DNA from: an uncultured Dehalococcoidia bacterium
Lineage (GTDB): Bacteria > Chloroflexota > Dehalococcoidia > Lucifugimonadales > UBA3495
Assembly (NCBI GenBank): GCA_958296445.1
Contig: OY282565.1
Coordinates: 1,501,570 to 1,565,569, forward strand
DNA length: 64,000 bases
Direction of reading: 5' to 3'
The notes under the pieces are model-generated. The model worked only from the letters and a program-made list of their open reading frames with translations. It had not been told where the DNA came from and ran no database searches. The position numbers and the translations under genes are program-made. Every line of letters begins with the position of its first letter. Position 1 is the stretch's first letter. Shown piece after piece: positions 50,004-59,526 of the stretch.

Positions 50004-50332
50004 TGAACATAATGGGAATGGGAATGATGGAGCTGGCGGTGGTGCTGCTGGTGGCCTTTCTGGTGCTGGGGCCGGGGCGGACTATTGATGTGGCGCGGCG
50101 GGCGGGTCGGACTTTGGGGGATCTGCGGCGGACTTTCAGCGAGGTGACGGACGCTATATCCGCCGAGGAGCGGGGGCGGGGTCAGGGGCCGCCGTCGTCG
50201 CAGTCGCCGCCGCCGGGGGTGCCTTCGCGTCCTGATCTGCCGGATTCCGACGACGGGGCGGGGGATGATGGGGGGACGGATGATGGCGGGCGGGCGTCGG
50301 CACCGGGACGTTCCGGGGATGGGCGGGGCTGA
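50003..50332 (+). CDS. Sec-independent protein translocase TatA/TatB-like subunit
   Basis: 109 residues: one short N-terminal membrane helix (ELAVVLLVAFLVLGPGRTIDVA), an amphipathic helix and a disordered Ser/Pro/Gly tail. The position directly before tatC and the length suit TatB. The ATG overlaps the stop of the fusion gene (TGATG) and its own stop overlaps the tatC start. With TatC it recognises twin-arginine signal peptides. Confidence 0.85.
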   Translation: MNIMGMGMMELAVVLLVAFLVLGPGRTIDVARRAGRTLGDLRRTFSEVTDAISAEERGRGQGPPSSQSPPPGVPSRPDLPDSDDGAGDDGGTDDGGRASAPGRSGDGRG

Positions 50333-51081
50333 TGGCCCGGGAGTTGAGCTTTACGGAGCATTTGGGGGAGCTGCGGCGGCGGCTGCTGGTGTGCGCGTTG
50401 GCTTTGGTGGTGGGTACGGGCGTTTCGCTGGTGTTTTACCGGCAAATTATTGAGTTTCTGGTGCGTCCGTCGGGGCTGGCTACCGGGGCGGGCGGGCAAC
50501 TGATTTATACCGAGGTTACGGAGTTTCTGACTACGGCGTTCAAGGTGTCGGTTCTGGCGGGGTTCGTGCTGGCGCTGCCGATAGTGATTTACCAGGTGAT
50601 AATGTTTGTGGCGCCGGGGCTTACGCCGCGGGAGCGCCGGGCGCTGTTCGGGTTTCTGCCGCTGGTGCTGGTGGCGTTTTTGGCGGGGATGTCATTCGGG
50701 TATTTCGTGCTTACGCCCCCGGCGCTTAATTTTTTGCTTACTTTTGGGGAGGATGTGGCTACGCCGCTTATCCGGGTGAGCAACATTGTCAATTTGATGG
50801 TGCGGTTGCTTTTCTGGATGGGGGTGTCTTTTGAGACGCCGCTGATAATGTTTATGCTGGCGCAACTGGGGATTGTGTCGTCGCGGCGGCTGGCGCGGTT
50901 TCGGCGGGTGTGGGTGGTGGTGGCGTTTGTGCTGGGGGCGCTGATTACGCCTACTTTTGACCCGGTGAACCAGACGCTGGTGGCGCTGCCGTTGCTGGCG
51001 CTGTATGAGTTTGGGGTGCTGCTGGCCAGGCTGGCGGAGCGGGGCCGGCGCAAGGCGGAGGCGGCTATCGCGCAGCAGTAG
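50332..51081 (+). CDS. tatC: Sec-independent protein translocase TatC
   Basis: 249 residues, six membrane helices. MARELSFTEHLGELRRRLLVCALAL holds the conserved N-terminal E-x-L-R-x-R. FVAPGLTPRERRALFGF, FGYFVLTPPALNFLLTF and FRRVWVVVAFVLGALITPTFDP follow in the usual order. It is the receptor for folded, twin-arginine-tagged proteins. The start overlaps the TatB stop. Confidence 0.95.
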   Translation: MARELSFTEHLGELRRRLLVCALALVVGTGVSLVFYRQIIEFLVRPSGLATGAGGQLIYTEVTEFLTTAFKVSVLAGFVLALPIVIYQVIMFVAPGLTPRERRALFGFLPLVLVAFLAGMSFGYFVLTPPALNFLLTFGEDVATPLIRVSNIVNLMVRLLFWMGVSFETPLIMFMLAQLGIVSSRRLARFRRVWVVVAFVLGALITPTFDPVNQTLVALPLLALYEFGVLLARLAERGRRKAEAAIAQQ

Positions 51082-51110
51082 GTTTTTTGGGGCGGGCCTG
51101 CGGTATAGGA

Positions 51111-51138
51111 AAAGAACCGGCGGGTGGGCCGGTTCTTT
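51111..51138. terminator. bidirectional intrinsic terminator between tatC and tatA
   Basis: AAAGAACCGGC (51111-51121) and GCCGGTTCTTT (51128-51138) form a perfect 11-base-pair stem with a 6-base loop. The two genes converge here. Confidence 0.9.
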
Positions 51139-51144
51139 GCGTTC

Positions 51145-51360
51145 TTAGTAGGGGTTGCGCTCGTCGTTGCTTTTGGCGGTGGGGGGGTCTTGCTTGTTTT
51201 TGTCGTCGTCGCCTAGTAGGGCGCTCTTGAAGGTGCGGATGCCTTTGCCCATAGAGCTGCCGATTTCGGGCATCCGGCGCCAGCCGAAGATCAGCAGTAT
51301 CAGGGCTAGAATGATGATAATTTCCAGAGGGCCGATACCTCGCAGGAATCCCATTGGCAT
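51145..51360 (-). CDS. tatA: Sec-independent protein translocase TatA
   Basis: 71 residues: short membrane helix (GPLEIIIILALILLIFG), the FG hinge and an amphipathic helix (MPEIGSSMGKGIRTFKSAL), then a charged tail. It is the pore-forming subunit. Separate from tatBC and in the opposite direction, sharing their terminator. Confidence 0.93.
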   Translation of the reverse strand: MPMGFLRGIGPLEIIIILALILLIFGWRRMPEIGSSMGKGIRTFKSALLGDDDKNKQDPPTAKSNDERNPY

Positions 51361-51439
51361 CCTCGCGTTTTAGAGTGCGGGTTGGAACGGGTTTTATAGT
51401 AACAGAAATGCGGGGGTGTAACAATCGGGGGTTGGCAAG

Positions 51440-51735
51440 GGGCGGGGGGATCTTGGGTTTTGTCTGAGTCGGGATTTTCGGGATTTTGCTTGGGTGGTGA
51501 ATTTTTTAATCCTGATTCAGAGAATTGCGTTGCTTGCACTCCATATTTGGCAGACTAGGCAAGGGGAGGGTCTGGCGGCCCGTGGTGGGATTCTTCGCTT
51601 TGCTCAGAATGACAGAAAGTTGCTCAGAATGACGGGCGGCCAGTGGTGGGAGGGCAATGACGGACGGCCAGTGGTGGGAGGGCAATGACGGGTGGGCGGT
51701 GGTGGGCTGGCAATGACGGGCGGGCAGTGGTGGGG
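51440..51735. repeat. repeat-filled spacer
   Basis: Contains the TTGTCTGAGTCGGGATTTTCGGGATT and AATCCTGATTCAGAG pair (51460-51525), one FAQND element (51550-51640) and direct copies of GGGCGGCCAGTGGTGGGAGGGCAATGACGG (51645-51735). No gene. Confidence 0.75.
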
Positions 51736-51738
51736 GGG

Positions 51739-53946
51739 TTAGGTGAAGGCGGCTTGGATTATTTGGTGGAGGCGGGTTGCGGCTTGGGGGGGTTGGGTGT
51801 TGGCGGCGGCTTGTAGGGTTTGGCGGTAGTTGGGGAGGAAGTTGGGGGGGGCTTCTGCGGCGTTGGTTCGCTGGCGGTATAGGGTTACTGCGTTGGTTAG
51901 GCGGGTGGTTAGCCATTTTGGGCCTTGTTGTTCTAGTAGGGAGTTGAGGAATTTTCCGTCTTGGGTTAGGGATATGGGGAGGTGGGGGTATTGGGCTGAT
52001 CGGGTTTTGTCGTAGGCTAGGTAGGCTAGGGATTCGGTGGCTAGGCGGGTTTTTCCTTGCTGGTCTAGGGTGATTAGGAGGTTGGCGGCTAGGGTTGGGT
52101 CGGCGATTATGAGGCGGTAGATTAGGCGGGGCGGGGGGGCGATGGTTGGGTCGGAGGTTTCTATGAGGGTTGCGGCTAGGTTGGGGTCGGCGGACAGGGC
52201 GGCGGATGCGGCGGCGGGCTGTTGCAGTATCATTGCTTCTAGGGGGAAGGGGGTTGCGGCTATGGTTTGGGCTACTTGGGCGGGGGATGTTTGGGCGCGT
52301 TGCGCCATTATGGAGTAGAGACGTTCTAGGAAGGGCCGGTCTATGCGGTAGTTGCCGGATGGCTCGTTGATTAGCAGGGTGATGCCGCGTTGCAGGTCGG
52401 GTTCCGGGGCGGTGGGGGTGATGTCGAGCTTGTCCAGCAGTGTTTGGGGCGGGAGGATGTTTCGTAGCTGGGTTGGTACTGGGGGCATCAGGGCTTGTAT
52501 GGTGGTTTTGTCTGCCGCTGTCATTATTTGGCGGGCGGAGTCTGGGTTGGCGTCGTGGAACAGGTCGAAAAAGAGTTTTAGGTCTTGCTCTTGGTCAAGG
52601 CCGGTGTCGGTTAGGAAATTTTCTAGGGCTGTGGCGCCTTGGGCGGGTGATTCTTGGCCTTCGGTTAGGACGCGGTCTACGATGGTTGAGAAACGCTGTA
52701 GCCGCTGTACGAAGCTGGCGGTTGCCTGTAGGGTTGCGCCTTGGGGCAGGTTGGGGTTGTTGGCGAACAGGGTTAGGAGGGTGGGGTTGTCTAGGGCGGG
52801 CAGGAAGTTGACTAGGAAGGGCTGGACGGGTATCTGCGCGGCCAGTTGCCGGGCTTTTTCCGATGGGCTGCCTTGTAGGGCGGCCAGGAATTTCAGGGCG
52901 TCGGACAGGTCGCGGGCCACGGGGAGGGGCAGGGATTCTAGGTGGTTGGGGCGCCATCGGTATAGGGATAGCTTGTCTTGGAGGTAGCCGCGCCAGAACT
53001 GGAAATTTTCGTCGAGTTGGGGGTCGCCGATTAGGAGGTCGAACTGCTCGGCTAGGTCGGTTAGCCGTTGGCGCTCTTCTTGGGCCAGGGTTTGGGCGGC
53101 GGCGGAAAGGGGGGCGTTGGGGGGGGAGTAGGGGGGCAGGTTGGGGTATTGGCGCAGGTCTAGATGCTCGAAGCCTAGGTATTTGTTGGCGGTGGCCCGT
53201 TCTTGGGGGGACAGGTTCTGAAACCAGCCCGCGGCCTGTTGCCAGGTTTGGAAGGGGCCGTTGGCTAGGAACAGGCCCCAATACTTGCGGAGGATGGGCG
53301 GAACCAGTGCTAGGTCGCCGCCGGTGGTGTAGGGGAGGTCGGCTTCTAGGGAGTGGAACAGCGGGCCGGGGTTTTCGGCGGAAAGTTGGGGGAGGTTGCG
53401 GAGGCGCTGGCGCAGGATTTCGTAGTCGTCGGGCGGTTGGGACATAAAGGTTAGGATGTCTTGGTGGTAGGCGGCTAGGGCGGGGGCGATTTCTTGGCCG
53501 TCTTGTTTTTGCCAGCGGAGTTCGGGACGCCCGATTACGGGGAAGCCGCCCCAGTAGGAGTGCATTAGCTCGTGCATGACGCCGATGGGTTTGGCTTCGC
53601 CTACGCCGGCCCATAGGTCGAATCCGTAGCTGCCGAAAAAGCCCGGTTCGCCGGTCATTTGCCGGAGGTCTAGGCTGCGGAGCAGGGCCTCGCCGGCCGG
53701 GGTGGGTTGGTAGAGGGCGGTTACTGCGTCGGTTCGCTGTTTGGCCCAGGGGGAGTTGTTGGGGTGGGGGGTGGGGGGCGGGGGTGTCGGCGTTGGGGTT
53801 GGGGCTGCTGGAGTTGGTTGGGGGACGGGGATTGTTGGCGAGAGGGTTGGGATGTTGCAGGCGGCTAGGAGGGCGGCTAGGAGGATTGCGGCGGCGATGG
53901 CGGCCGGGCGGGTGGCGGGGCGGCGGGGGTTGGTTGGGTTGGTCAT
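51739..53946 (-). CDS. large lipoprotein with an HExxH motif, possible metallopeptidase
   Basis: 735 residues. Signal segment AAAIAAAILLAALLAAC with lipobox cysteine C30, then a Pro/Thr-rich tether. At 125-129 GVMHELMHSYWGGFP contains H125-E126-x2-H129, and more glutamates follow (E142, E152), but I cannot identify the third ligand with confidence. The rest is helical, with many Pro/Gln-rich linkers. No known family recognised; a surface metalloprotease or an adhesion protein are the options. Confidence 0.65.
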   Translation of the reverse strand: MTNPTNPRRPATRPAAIAAAILLAALLAACNIPTLSPTIPVPQPTPAAPTPTPTPPPPTPHPNNSPWAKQRTDAVTALYQPTPAGEALLRSLDLRQMTGEPGFFGSYGFDLWAGVGEAKPIGVMHELMHSYWGGFPVIGRPELRWQKQDGQEIAPALAAYHQDILTFMSQPPDDYEILRQRLRNLPQLSAENPGPLFHSLEADLPYTTGGDLALVPPILRKYWGLFLANGPFQTWQQAAGWFQNLSPQERATANKYLGFEHLDLRQYPNLPPYSPPNAPLSAAAQTLAQEERQRLTDLAEQFDLLIGDPQLDENFQFWRGYLQDKLSLYRWRPNHLESLPLPVARDLSDALKFLAALQGSPSEKARQLAAQIPVQPFLVNFLPALDNPTLLTLFANNPNLPQGATLQATASFVQRLQRFSTIVDRVLTEGQESPAQGATALENFLTDTGLDQEQDLKLFFDLFHDANPDSARQIMTAADKTTIQALMPPVPTQLRNILPPQTLLDKLDITPTAPEPDLQRGITLLINEPSGNYRIDRPFLERLYSIMAQRAQTSPAQVAQTIAATPFPLEAMILQQPAAASAALSADPNLAATLIETSDPTIAPPPRLIYRLIIADPTLAANLLITLDQQGKTRLATESLAYLAYDKTRSAQYPHLPISLTQDGKFLNSLLEQQGPKWLTTRLTNAVTLYRQRTNAAEAPPNFLPNYRQTLQAAANTQPPQAATRLHQIIQAAFT

Positions 53947-55487
53947 TTTTGCTGTTCCTGGTTTGGCGTATCGGTGTGTGTTGGGGTTGTATTGTAGCTT
54001 TAGATTTGTTGCTCTGGGTTATAGGGGAGGGTTTTGGCTTTTTGCTTGGCGGCGGCGCTTGGTTTCGTGCGGGTCTCTGGATTCCCGCTTTCGCGGGAAT
54101 GACGGGGGTTGCGGGAATGGTGGGGGTTGGGGTTGTATTGTGGCTTTAGGGGATTGTGAGATTTCCTTTTGTTGCCCTGGGGGAAGGGAAGGGTCTTGCG
54201 GCCCAAGGTGGGGTTCTTCGCTTTGCTCAGAATGACGGACGGCTTGCTTAGGGTGATGGGCGGCGGGAGGGGTTTCGCAGTTTTCTCTGGCGTGCCTTTT
54301 GGCTGGCGGTGGTGCTTGCTTTCGGGTGGGCCTCTGGATTCCCGCGAAAGCGGGAATGGCGGGGGTTACGGGGATGATGGGAATGATGGGGGTTTGGCGT
54401 TCCGGCGTGGGTTGGGGGTGCTTTTGGTTTGGCTGGTTGGGGTTGTATTGTGGCTTTAGGTGATGGCGCAATTCGCTCGTCTGGCGGGGGATGGCCGGGG
54501 TGGGGGTGGGATTTTGAGAGCGGCTTTCCCTTGATGGGTATAGATTTTTGGGGGGAATGTCCGCTGTGGCGGGCTGATGCGAAAATTGCGGGATTCCCTA
54601 TTTGTCGCCTTGGGATAAGGGAAAGGTCTTGCGGCCCAAGGTGGGATTCTTCGCTTTGCTCAGAATGACAGGTAGCTTGCTTAGGATGGTAGACGGCTTG
54701 CTTGGGATGACGGACGGCGGAAGTGATTTTGCGGTTTTCTCTGGCGTTTCTGATGGACTTGGTGTTTCCGGCGTTCCCGGGAAGGGGGGATGCCGGGCTT
54801 TTTGCTTGGCGGCGGGGCTTGCTTTCGGGTGGGCCTCTGGATTCCCGCTTTCGCGGGAATGACGGGGGTGGGCGGGAATGGCGGGAGTTACGGGAGTGGT
54901 GGGGGGTTGGTGTGCTGGCGCGTGTTGGGGATGCTTTTGGTTTAGTTGGGTTGGGGTTGTATTGTGGCTTTAGGGGGTTGCGAGATTCGCCTTTGTCGCC
55001 TTGAGTTGAGGGAGGGGTCTTGTTGGCCGAGGTGGGATTCTTCGCTTTGCTCAGAATGACAGACGTTTGCTCAGGATGGCAGGCAGCTTGCTCAGGGTCT
55101 GCTGGCCGAGGTGGGATTCTTCGCTTTGCTCAGAATGACAGGTGGCTTGCTCAGGATGACGGACGGTTTGCTTAGGATGATAGGCTTTTGCTTGGGATGA
55201 TGGGCTTTTGCTTGGAATGATGGGCAGTTTTCTCGGAGTGACGGACGTTTGCTTGGGGTGACGGATAGTTTTCTTGGAGTGACGGACGGTGGAAGTGGTT
55301 TATGGCGGATGGAGGGAGGGGTTTCGCAGTTTTCTTGCTAGTCTGTTGGTTGGGACGCCCCCACCCTGGCCCTTACCCGGAGGGGGAGGGGATTTTGCCG
55401 GGGTGTTGCTTTTTGCGTTGGGTTGACGGGGGGGTTTTTGGGGGTGGGGGTGGGTTGGTTGTATTGTGTCGGTTGGCGGGGGGCGGC
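53947..55487. repeat. 1.5-kb spacer made of dispersed repeats
   Basis: Three similar blocks, each with TTGTATTGTGGCTTTAGG and a REP core ATTCCCGCTTTCGCGGGAATGACGG (54079, 54336, 54839), separate FAQND elements at 54165-54260, 54595-54720 and 54985-55290. It ends with a GC-rich palindrome (55354-55393). Several 18-20-base GCTT(G/A)CTTAGGATGA units occur between 55060 and 55285. No gene. Confidence 0.8.
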
Positions 55488-55493
55488 TATAAT
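55488..55493 (+). promoter_or_regulatory. TATAAT -10 element upstream of lpd
   Basis: A perfect TATAAT after GGCGGC, with no clear -35. The leader would be about 55 bases. Confidence 0.5.
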
Positions 55494-55554
55494 CGGGCTT
55501 GGGAGTTGGGGGTGGGGATTTTTTGGGCGCGGGGTGCGCTGTTTGAGGATGGGG

Positions 55555-57000
55555 ATGGAATCCAGTTATGATTTGGTGGTTATCGGGTCGGGGCCGGGGG
55601 GGTATGTGGCGGCGATTCGGGCGGGGCAGCTTGGGTTGAAGACGGCGATTGTTGAGCGGGAGGCTTTGGGGGGGGCTTGCCTTAATTGGGGGTGTATTCC
55701 GACTAAGGCGCTGCTGAAGAATGCGGAGATTGTTTCGTATGTCCGGCGGGCCGAGGAGTTTGGGTTGTCTTTTGACGGGTTTCGGGCCGATTATTCGGTG
55801 GCGATGGCCCGTAGCCGCCGGGTGGTGGAGCGGAATACGCGGGGCGTGCGCTTTTTGTTGCGGAAGAATAATGTTGAGCATATTCAGGGGACGGGGCGGC
55901 TGGTAGGGTCTAACCGGGTGGCGGTGGAGCCTAGCCAAAGCGAATTGGGGCGGGGCAGCCTGGCCGGGCCTAACCGGGTGGCGGTGGAGCCGGAGGGGGC
56001 GGTTGTGGAGGCGAAGAATGTTATTATCGCCACGGGGGCGCGGCCCCGGGCGGTTCCGGCTTTGCCGGTGGACGGGAACCGGATTATTTCCAGTCGGGAG
56101 TCTATCGTCCTTACCGATTTGCCGTCGTCTATGGTGATTGTGGGGGGCGGGGCTATCGGGGTGGAGTTCGCTTACATCTATGCGATGTACGGGGTTGAGG
56201 TCACTATCGTGGAGCTTTTGCCGCGGCTGGTGCCTAACGAGGATGAAGACATTAGTACCCAACTGGAGCGGTCTTTCCGTGGGTTGGGGATGAAGGTTCT
56301 TACCGGGGCGGCGGTTACGGGCGTCCGCAACCGGCCGGACGGGGTTACGGTGTCGGTGGAGCAGGGGGGGGCGGCGCAGTCCATAGACGCGGGGATGGTT
56401 TTGGTGGCGGTGGGCGTGCAGCCTAATGTGGAGGATCTGGGGCTGGAAGGGGTTGGGGTTGCCGTTGACCGGGCGGGGATCGCGGTTGATGAGTTTCTGG
56501 CTACCAGCGTGCCGGGGGTGTATGCCATTGGCGACGTTACGGGCAAGATGCCGCTGGCGCACGTGGCGTCGGCGCAGGCGGTGACGGCGGTGGAGCATAT
56601 TATGGGGATGGAGCCGCAGCCGATGGAGTACGTTAATATGCCGCGGACTACGTATTGCAATCCGCAGATTGCCAGTTTCGGGCTGACCGAGGCGCAGGCG
56701 CGGGAGCAGGGGTACGATGTGAATGTGGGGGTTTTTAACGCTATGGCAAACGGGAAGGCGCTGGCGATGGGGGAGACGGAGGGGATGGTCAAGCTGGTGG
56801 TGGATTCGCGCTATGGGGAGCTGCTGGGGGGGCACATGATCGGGCCGGAGGTTACGGAGCTGCTGGGGGAGCTTTCGATGACCCGGATGCTGGAAGGGAC
56901 TACGCTGGAGCTGGGGTGGACGGTGCATCCGCATCCGTCGCTGTCGGAGATGTTGAAGGAGGCGGCGTTGTCGGCGCAGGGGCGGGCGGTGCATAGTTAG
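55555..57000 (+). CDS. lpd: dihydrolipoyl dehydrogenase
   Basis: 481 residues. FAD site VVIGSGPGGYVAAIRAGQLG, redox pair C42/C47 in GGACLNWGCIPTKALL, NAD site IVGGGAIGVEFAYI, FAD tail YAIGDVTGKMPLAHVASAQ and the catalytic HPHPSLSEM with conserved His-Pro-x-x-Ser. I choose ATG 55555 with GAGG six bases before; ATG 55549 is equivalent. A block VGSNRVAVEPSQSELGRGSL duplicates the next AGPNRVAVEP near residue 120, a small in-frame expansion. It reoxidises dihydrolipoamide of 2-oxoacid dehydrogenase or glycine cleavage; the E2 gene is 4 kb on. Confidence 0.93.
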   Translation: MESSYDLVVIGSGPGGYVAAIRAGQLGLKTAIVEREALGGACLNWGCIPTKALLKNAEIVSYVRRAEEFGLSFDGFRADYSVAMARSRRVVERNTRGVRFLLRKNNVEHIQGTGRLVGSNRVAVEPSQSELGRGSLAGPNRVAVEPEGAVVEAKNVIIATGARPRAVPALPVDGNRIISSRESIVLTDLPSSMVIVGGGAIGVEFAYIYAMYGVEVTIVELLPRLVPNEDEDISTQLERSFRGLGMKVLTGAAVTGVRNRPDGVTVSVEQGGAAQSIDAGMVLVAVGVQPNVEDLGLEGVGVAVDRAGIAVDEFLATSVPGVYAIGDVTGKMPLAHVASAQAVTAVEHIMGMEPQPMEYVNMPRTTYCNPQIASFGLTEAQAREQGYDVNVGVFNAMANGKALAMGETEGMVKLVVDSRYGELLGGHMIGPEVTELLGELSMTRMLEGTTLELGWTVHPHPSLSEMLKEAALSAQGRAVHS

Positions 57001-57120
57001 GGGGGAACGGGAAACGCAGAGGGCGCAGAGTACGCGCAGAGGGCGCAGAGGGGACATAAAGGGGGTGTGGGTGGTGGGGAAGGGCGCACGGCTGTGCGCC
57101 CCTACGGGGATCGGGGGGTG
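57001..57120. repeat. GCAGAG repeats and a palindromic repeat
   Basis: AACGCAGAGGGCGCAGAG units (57014-57052), then GGGCGCACGGCTGTGCGCCCCTACGGGG (57082-57110), whose core GGCGCACGGCTGTGCGCC is self-complementary. Confidence 0.75.
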
Positions 57121-57148
57121 CGGGTTTTGACGTTATTGGGCAAATGGT

Positions 57149-57177
57149 TTGTCTAGGGCGCGGGGTGGCGGTATACT
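57149..57177 (+). promoter_or_regulatory. promoter for the 2-oxoacid oxidoreductase genes
   Basis: TTGTCT (57149-57154), 17 bases, TATACT (57172-57177). About 80 bases before ATG 57265, which has GGAGGAG just upstream. Confidence 0.6.
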
Positions 57178-57264
57178 TACGGCGTCTTAGGCACAGAGTG
57201 GGTTTAACCGGAAGTTCCGCCTGCGCGAATTGGCAGTCGCGGCAGGGATTGGAGGAGCGTTTAG

Positions 57265-59040
57265 ATGGCATTGGGCAAGTTTGATTTCGCAATGGGCATC
57301 GGGGGCGAGGCCGGGCAGGGGATCGCTACTCCGGGCGATATATTCGCTCGGATTATCGTCCGGCGCGGGTTGCATCTCAGCACTTATAACGCATACCAGT
57401 CCATTATCCGCGGCGGGCATATATTCCTGACGCTGCGCATCTGCGACCGGGAGATTTTCAGTCATGGGGACAAGCTGGACTTGTTGCTGTGCCTGAATCA
57501 GGACACTATGAACCGGCACCAGCGGCTTATCGGGCCGGGGGGGCGGGTGCTGTATAACAGCGACACGGTGAAGCCGGGGGAGTCGAGCGGGGGGGATCTC
57601 TGCCCGATTCCGGTGGGGGAGTTGACGCAGAGCCGGAACCGGCTGATACAGAACACAGTGGCGATGGGCGCGGTGATGTCGCTGACGGGGCTGGATTTCG
57701 AGGTGCTGGAGGAAAGCCTGCAACTGCGTTTTGCGCGGCAGGGGCAGCAGGTGGTTGAGGAAAACGTGAAAGTGGCCCGGGCGGGGTTTGATTACGCGCA
57801 GGCCAATTTCCGGGCCTTCGGGCAGCCTATGCCGCAAGGGGGGAAGCCGCTGGCGGTTTGGTCGGGGAACGAAGCCATCGCTATGGGCGGGGCGGCGGCG
57901 GGGGTGAAGTTCTACGCCGCTTATCCGATGAGTCCGGCGTCGGGGATACTGCACTGGATGGCCTCGAATGCGCGGAATTTGGGGATTATGGTGCGGCAGG
58001 TGGAGGACGAGATTAGCGTGTCCAATATGGTGATTGGGGCGGCGCATACCGGGGTGCGGTCAATGTGCGCTACTTCCGGCGGCGGGTTTGCGCTGATGTC
58101 GGAGGCGGTGGGGAGCGCGGGAATGATGGAGATTCCGGTGGTGTTCATTGATGTGCAGCGGGCGGGGCCGTCCACCGGGGTTCCGACCAAGACGGAGCAG
58201 GGGGACTTGTGGCAGGCGTTAGGGGCGAGTCAGGGGGACTTTGAGCGGCTGATAGTGGCGCCGCACAATGCGCTGGACGCTTTCAACACGATGCCGGAGT
58301 TGTTCAACCTTACCGACAAGTTGCAATGTCCGGCGATTTTGCTTTCCGATTTGCTCATATCGGAGGGGCGCTACAGCGTTGACCCCGGCGACATAGATAT
58401 GCATCCGAGCATTGAACGGGGGCAGCTTATCACTGAGCCGGTTTCGCCCAATGGGTATCTGCGCTATCAGGATACCGAAAGCGGGGTTTCGCCGCGGGCC
58501 ATTCCGGGGATCGAGGGCTATGTTCACGTGGTGGCGACCGACGAACATGACGAAGATTCGACTCTGATCAGCGATGAGTTCACCAATCCGCATAAGCGCC
58601 GGATGATGGTGGAAAAACGGGGGAGGAAGTTTTTGGATTTGCAGTCGCTGATCGCGCCGCCGCAACTGGAGGGGCCGGAAGGGGCCGAGGTGACGTTGGT
58701 GGGGTGGGGTTCCACGCACGGAACGATTAAAGAGGCGATTCAACTGCTGGCCGATAGGGGCGTGACGGCCAATCAGCTTGCGATAAAGTGGATTGTGCCG
58801 TTCCACGGCGACCACGTAAACCGGCTGCTGACGCAGGCGCGGCGGGTGATTGTGGTTGAGAACAGCTATTCGGGGCAGTTCGCCCGGTATTTGCGGAGCG
58901 AAACGGGGTTTGCGGCGCATGGGCATATCCGCAAGTATGACGGGGAGCCGTTTATGCCGCACCATATCGCGGACGGCGTTATGGAGCAGGTGGCGGATAG
59001 GACGGGGCACTATGTTCCTTATCAGGAGGTGGTGGTGTAG
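57265..59040 (+). CDS. korA: 2-oxoacid:ferredoxin oxidoreductase, fused gamma-alpha subunit (KorA type)
   Basis: 591 residues. N-terminal gamma domain (1-190) with MGIGGEAGQGIATPGDIF and NAYQSIIRGGHIF; alpha domain from about 200 with AIAMGGAAAGVKFYAAYPMSPASGILHWM, VEDEISVSNMVIGA, GVRSMCATSGGGFALMSEAVG and RAGPSTGVPTKTEQGDL. It binds the ThDP-linked 2-oxoacid site and passes electrons to ferredoxin. The beta subunit is 680 bases downstream with another gene in between. The product is probably succinyl-CoA from 2-oxoglutarate or a related acyl-CoA, but the substrate cannot be proven. Confidence 0.93.
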   Translation: MALGKFDFAMGIGGEAGQGIATPGDIFARIIVRRGLHLSTYNAYQSIIRGGHIFLTLRICDREIFSHGDKLDLLLCLNQDTMNRHQRLIGPGGRVLYNSDTVKPGESSGGDLCPIPVGELTQSRNRLIQNTVAMGAVMSLTGLDFEVLEESLQLRFARQGQQVVEENVKVARAGFDYAQANFRAFGQPMPQGGKPLAVWSGNEAIAMGGAAAGVKFYAAYPMSPASGILHWMASNARNLGIMVRQVEDEISVSNMVIGAAHTGVRSMCATSGGGFALMSEAVGSAGMMEIPVVFIDVQRAGPSTGVPTKTEQGDLWQALGASQGDFERLIVAPHNALDAFNTMPELFNLTDKLQCPAILLSDLLISEGRYSVDPGDIDMHPSIERGQLITEPVSPNGYLRYQDTESGVSPRAIPGIEGYVHVVATDEHDEDSTLISDEFTNPHKRRMMVEKRGRKFLDLQSLIAPPQLEGPEGAEVTLVGWGSTHGTIKEAIQLLADRGVTANQLAIKWIVPFHGDHVNRLLTQARRVIVVENSYSGQFARYLRSETGFAAHGHIRKYDGEPFMPHHIADGVMEQVADRTGHYVPYQEVVV

Positions 59041-59088
59041 CCCGGGTGGCCCAAATTCCTGCTCCAGATCAACCGGGAGGTCTATTCA

Positions 59089-59526
59089 GTGCCGATAAAT
59101 CAGGAACACGATCTTTGGACTGACTGGATCTGCTCAATTCCCAGCATAATCCAAGGCGATGTATCGGAACCCCGGTATGCGCTACGGTATGTTTACTGGA
59201 AAGATGGGGGCAGGGTCAAGCAGGTTTTATACTATGAAGACGGCGATGGCTGGCGCCTCCACTGGTGGGACACCAAAGGCGAAGGCCCGGAAGATGGCCC
59301 CGATTGGCACACGTGGGAGCTATGTATGAGTACACCTATGGAGTTTGAGGCAGCTTGGAACGACATAGAGGGCGCCGTCGCAGAGTTTAAGGACAAGACC
59401 GAGCCGGGGAGAAATTTCCCATTGTTTCCCCCACGGATTTCCCGAGGGAAGGAGGGTTACAGGAGAATTTTGGTGGGGGATGGGGTGAATAGGCTGAAAG
59501 GCCCGCCACTCGAAGCCCTCCGATAG
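59089..59526 (+). CDS. orphan protein between korA and korB
   Basis: 145 residues, GTG start at 59089. Trp- and acidic-rich: LWTDWICSIPSIIQGDV, RYVYWKDGGRVKQVLYYEDGDGWRLHWWD, WHTWELCMSTPMEFEAAW. Ends with a basic tail. The region 59041-59719 is somewhat more A+T-rich and lies between two genes that are usually adjacent, so it looks like an insertion. No family recognised. About 190 bases with no feature follow. Confidence 0.55.
   Translation: MPINQEHDLWTDWICSIPSIIQGDVSEPRYALRYVYWKDGGRVKQVLYYEDGDGWRLHWWDTKGEGPEDGPDWHTWELCMSTPMEFEAAWNDIEGAVAEFKDKTEPGRNFPLFPPRISRGKEGYRRILVGDGVNRLKGPPLEALR

Noticed and set aside
52595..53614. Arg/Pro-rich minus-strand frame inside the large lipoprotein
   Set aside because: Second frame of the real gene on the same strand; no recognisable protein text.
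54000..54471. Small frames in the spacer at 54.0-54.5 kb
   Set aside because: They read REP and FAQND repeats and have no ribosome binding sites.
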